Below, piece by piece: positions 63,067-64,000 of a stretch of DNA of 64,000 nucleotides. The stretch's first letter is position 1, and every line of letters starts with the position of its first letter. The notes under the pieces were generated by a model. That model was not told the origin of the DNA, did no database searches, and saw nothing but the letters and a program-made list of their open reading frames with translations. The position numbers and the translations under genes were made by a program. The stretch is from Myoxocephalus aenaeus (taxonomy: Eukaryota; Chordata; Actinopteri; Perciformes; Cottidae), in contig JBAMJR010000100.1 of the NCBI GenBank assembly GCA_038501785.1, forward strand, positions 1,804,001 to 1,868,000. The letters run 5' to 3'.

Positions 63067-64000
63067 AGCACCTTTGCAAAGGTAGTAATACTCAGAAGGA
63101 GGGTGGTTTATACTAATTACTAATTATTAATTAAATACTATATACTAATAGACTGCATGAGACATAAGAAGGGGAGACACATTTACTTATTTCACAGTTT
63201 GTGTCCAGATAGCCAAATGTATGTGCACAAGAACTAAAACAGTTTCATGTTATGTCCCCTTTAAATCTCTGTATATTTTTCAGATTTTTATTTACTTTCT
63301 TCCTTTTTTTAAATGAATGATTGCACCCCCTCAAAAATTACTTTAATACATCAAAAGAAAAAACATTTTGGGTTGAACTGGTCACAACCAGTAACATTGC
63401 TTCACACGCCAAAATGGCAGGAAACCACCACATTAAAGGAGGTCAGACAGAAGACGATTGGCAACCGAAAAAATAAACAAAGGTATTCAGAAATGGAAAT
63501 AATACCGGCCTGATTAATATGTATGATATTTTATGGTGTTTATTTCTTTTCTTTGGCAGCTAGTCACCGTAATGTGTCAAAAAGCAGGAAGTCAAAGCGA
63601 TAAAGAAATCTAGAAAAGCGCATTACATAAAATATTAAATGTGCGAGTGAAACCTGTTCCTTTGCAAACTGTCTGCTTTCACTGCATGTCCCCTTCAACA
63701 CCTGTGTCAGACACTTCAGCTTCAGGCTAAACAACAGCTGATCAGGATGAGTGACAGGTGCTGGTGAGGGGACGTGACTAAGGGAGGGTGGGGGGAGGCA
63801 CAGGACACATCCTGCCTCAGGGAGAGAGACGTTACAGAAGAGCGAGTAACGGTAACACACATCCTGCTACCTTGTGTGTCTGTGCACACAGACACACACA
63901 GGAAACAGTGTGCTTTTAAAACATCATGCTTTTAATGGAAACGTTACATTGCTTTCTGGAGAAAAGCACAACCGGAAACCTTTAGGTATCGGCAGGAAGA

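Larger units (their letters stand above)
62261..64000. other. Right-edge DNA: tlx2 intron (expected), no exon seen
   Basis: By the TLX gene plan, the homeobox exon should lie upstream of the last exon. No frame here encodes a homeodomain, so this 1.7 kb is probably the intron before the last tlx2 exon. It carries the two repeats noted above. Confidence 0.6.

Overview
This window is animal genomic DNA, almost certainly from a ray-finned (teleost, probably percomorph) fish. The evidence is spliced vertebrate developmental genes, including fgf24 (a ligand retained in fishes and lost in tetrapods), long dinucleotide microsatellites, and families of interspersed repeats that I recognise as common in teleost genomes. 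There is no operon structure, CRISPR array, rRNA or recognisable tRNA. Nearly all long open frames are chance frames in repeats or non-coding DNA.

Three genes lie in tandem on the minus strand. From right to left they are: (1) the last coding exon of a TLX homeobox gene, best matching tlx2 (61942-62260), whose homeobox exons lie past the right edge; (2) a complete nucleophosmin gene of 11 coding exons (42270-55742, 297 aa), called npm1-like and probably the fgf24-linked paralogue sometimes named npm4 or npm1b; (3) a complete fgf24 gene of 5 coding exons (11302-21692, 210 aa). I rebuilt the exons by hand from splice sites, reading phase and family similarity. Both complete genes close exactly in frame (633 nt and 894 nt including stops).

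The order TLX-NPM-FGF(8/17/18/24), all transcribed the same way, mirrors TLX3-NPM1-FGF18 on human chromosome 5q35. The window is therefore one member of an old vertebrate paralogon, the fgf24 member that tetrapods have lost. The genes are not a biochemical pathway: Tlx2 is a transcription factor, nucleophosmin a nucleolar histone and ribosome chaperone, and Fgf24 a secreted growth factor. Their linkage is ancestral and may be kept by shared or interleaved regulatory DNA.

Layout: 1-11301 is downstream of fgf24 and holds a MITE-like element with long terminal inverted repeats (6101-6508). 11302-21692 is fgf24. 21693-42269 is a 20.6-kb gene desert with a 35-bp minisatellite (31345-31871) and several homeodomain-site-rich, enhancer-like stretches. 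42270-55742 is npm, whose intron 7 is loaded with retrotransposon 3' ends and a 191-bp CA array. 55743-61941 holds the npm promoter, an inverted second copy of the 42-bp-unit retroelement tail, and a hAT-like non-autonomous element (58424-59034). 61942-64000 holds the tlx2 3' exon and a repeat with a perfect 15-bp hairpin.

I found no convincing new protein system. The items most worth a second look are the conserved gene order with its intergenic candidates, the altered nucleolar-anchor aromatics of the npm C terminus, the non-canonical Tlx2 C-terminal extension, and the TG array next to an fgf24 splice donor.
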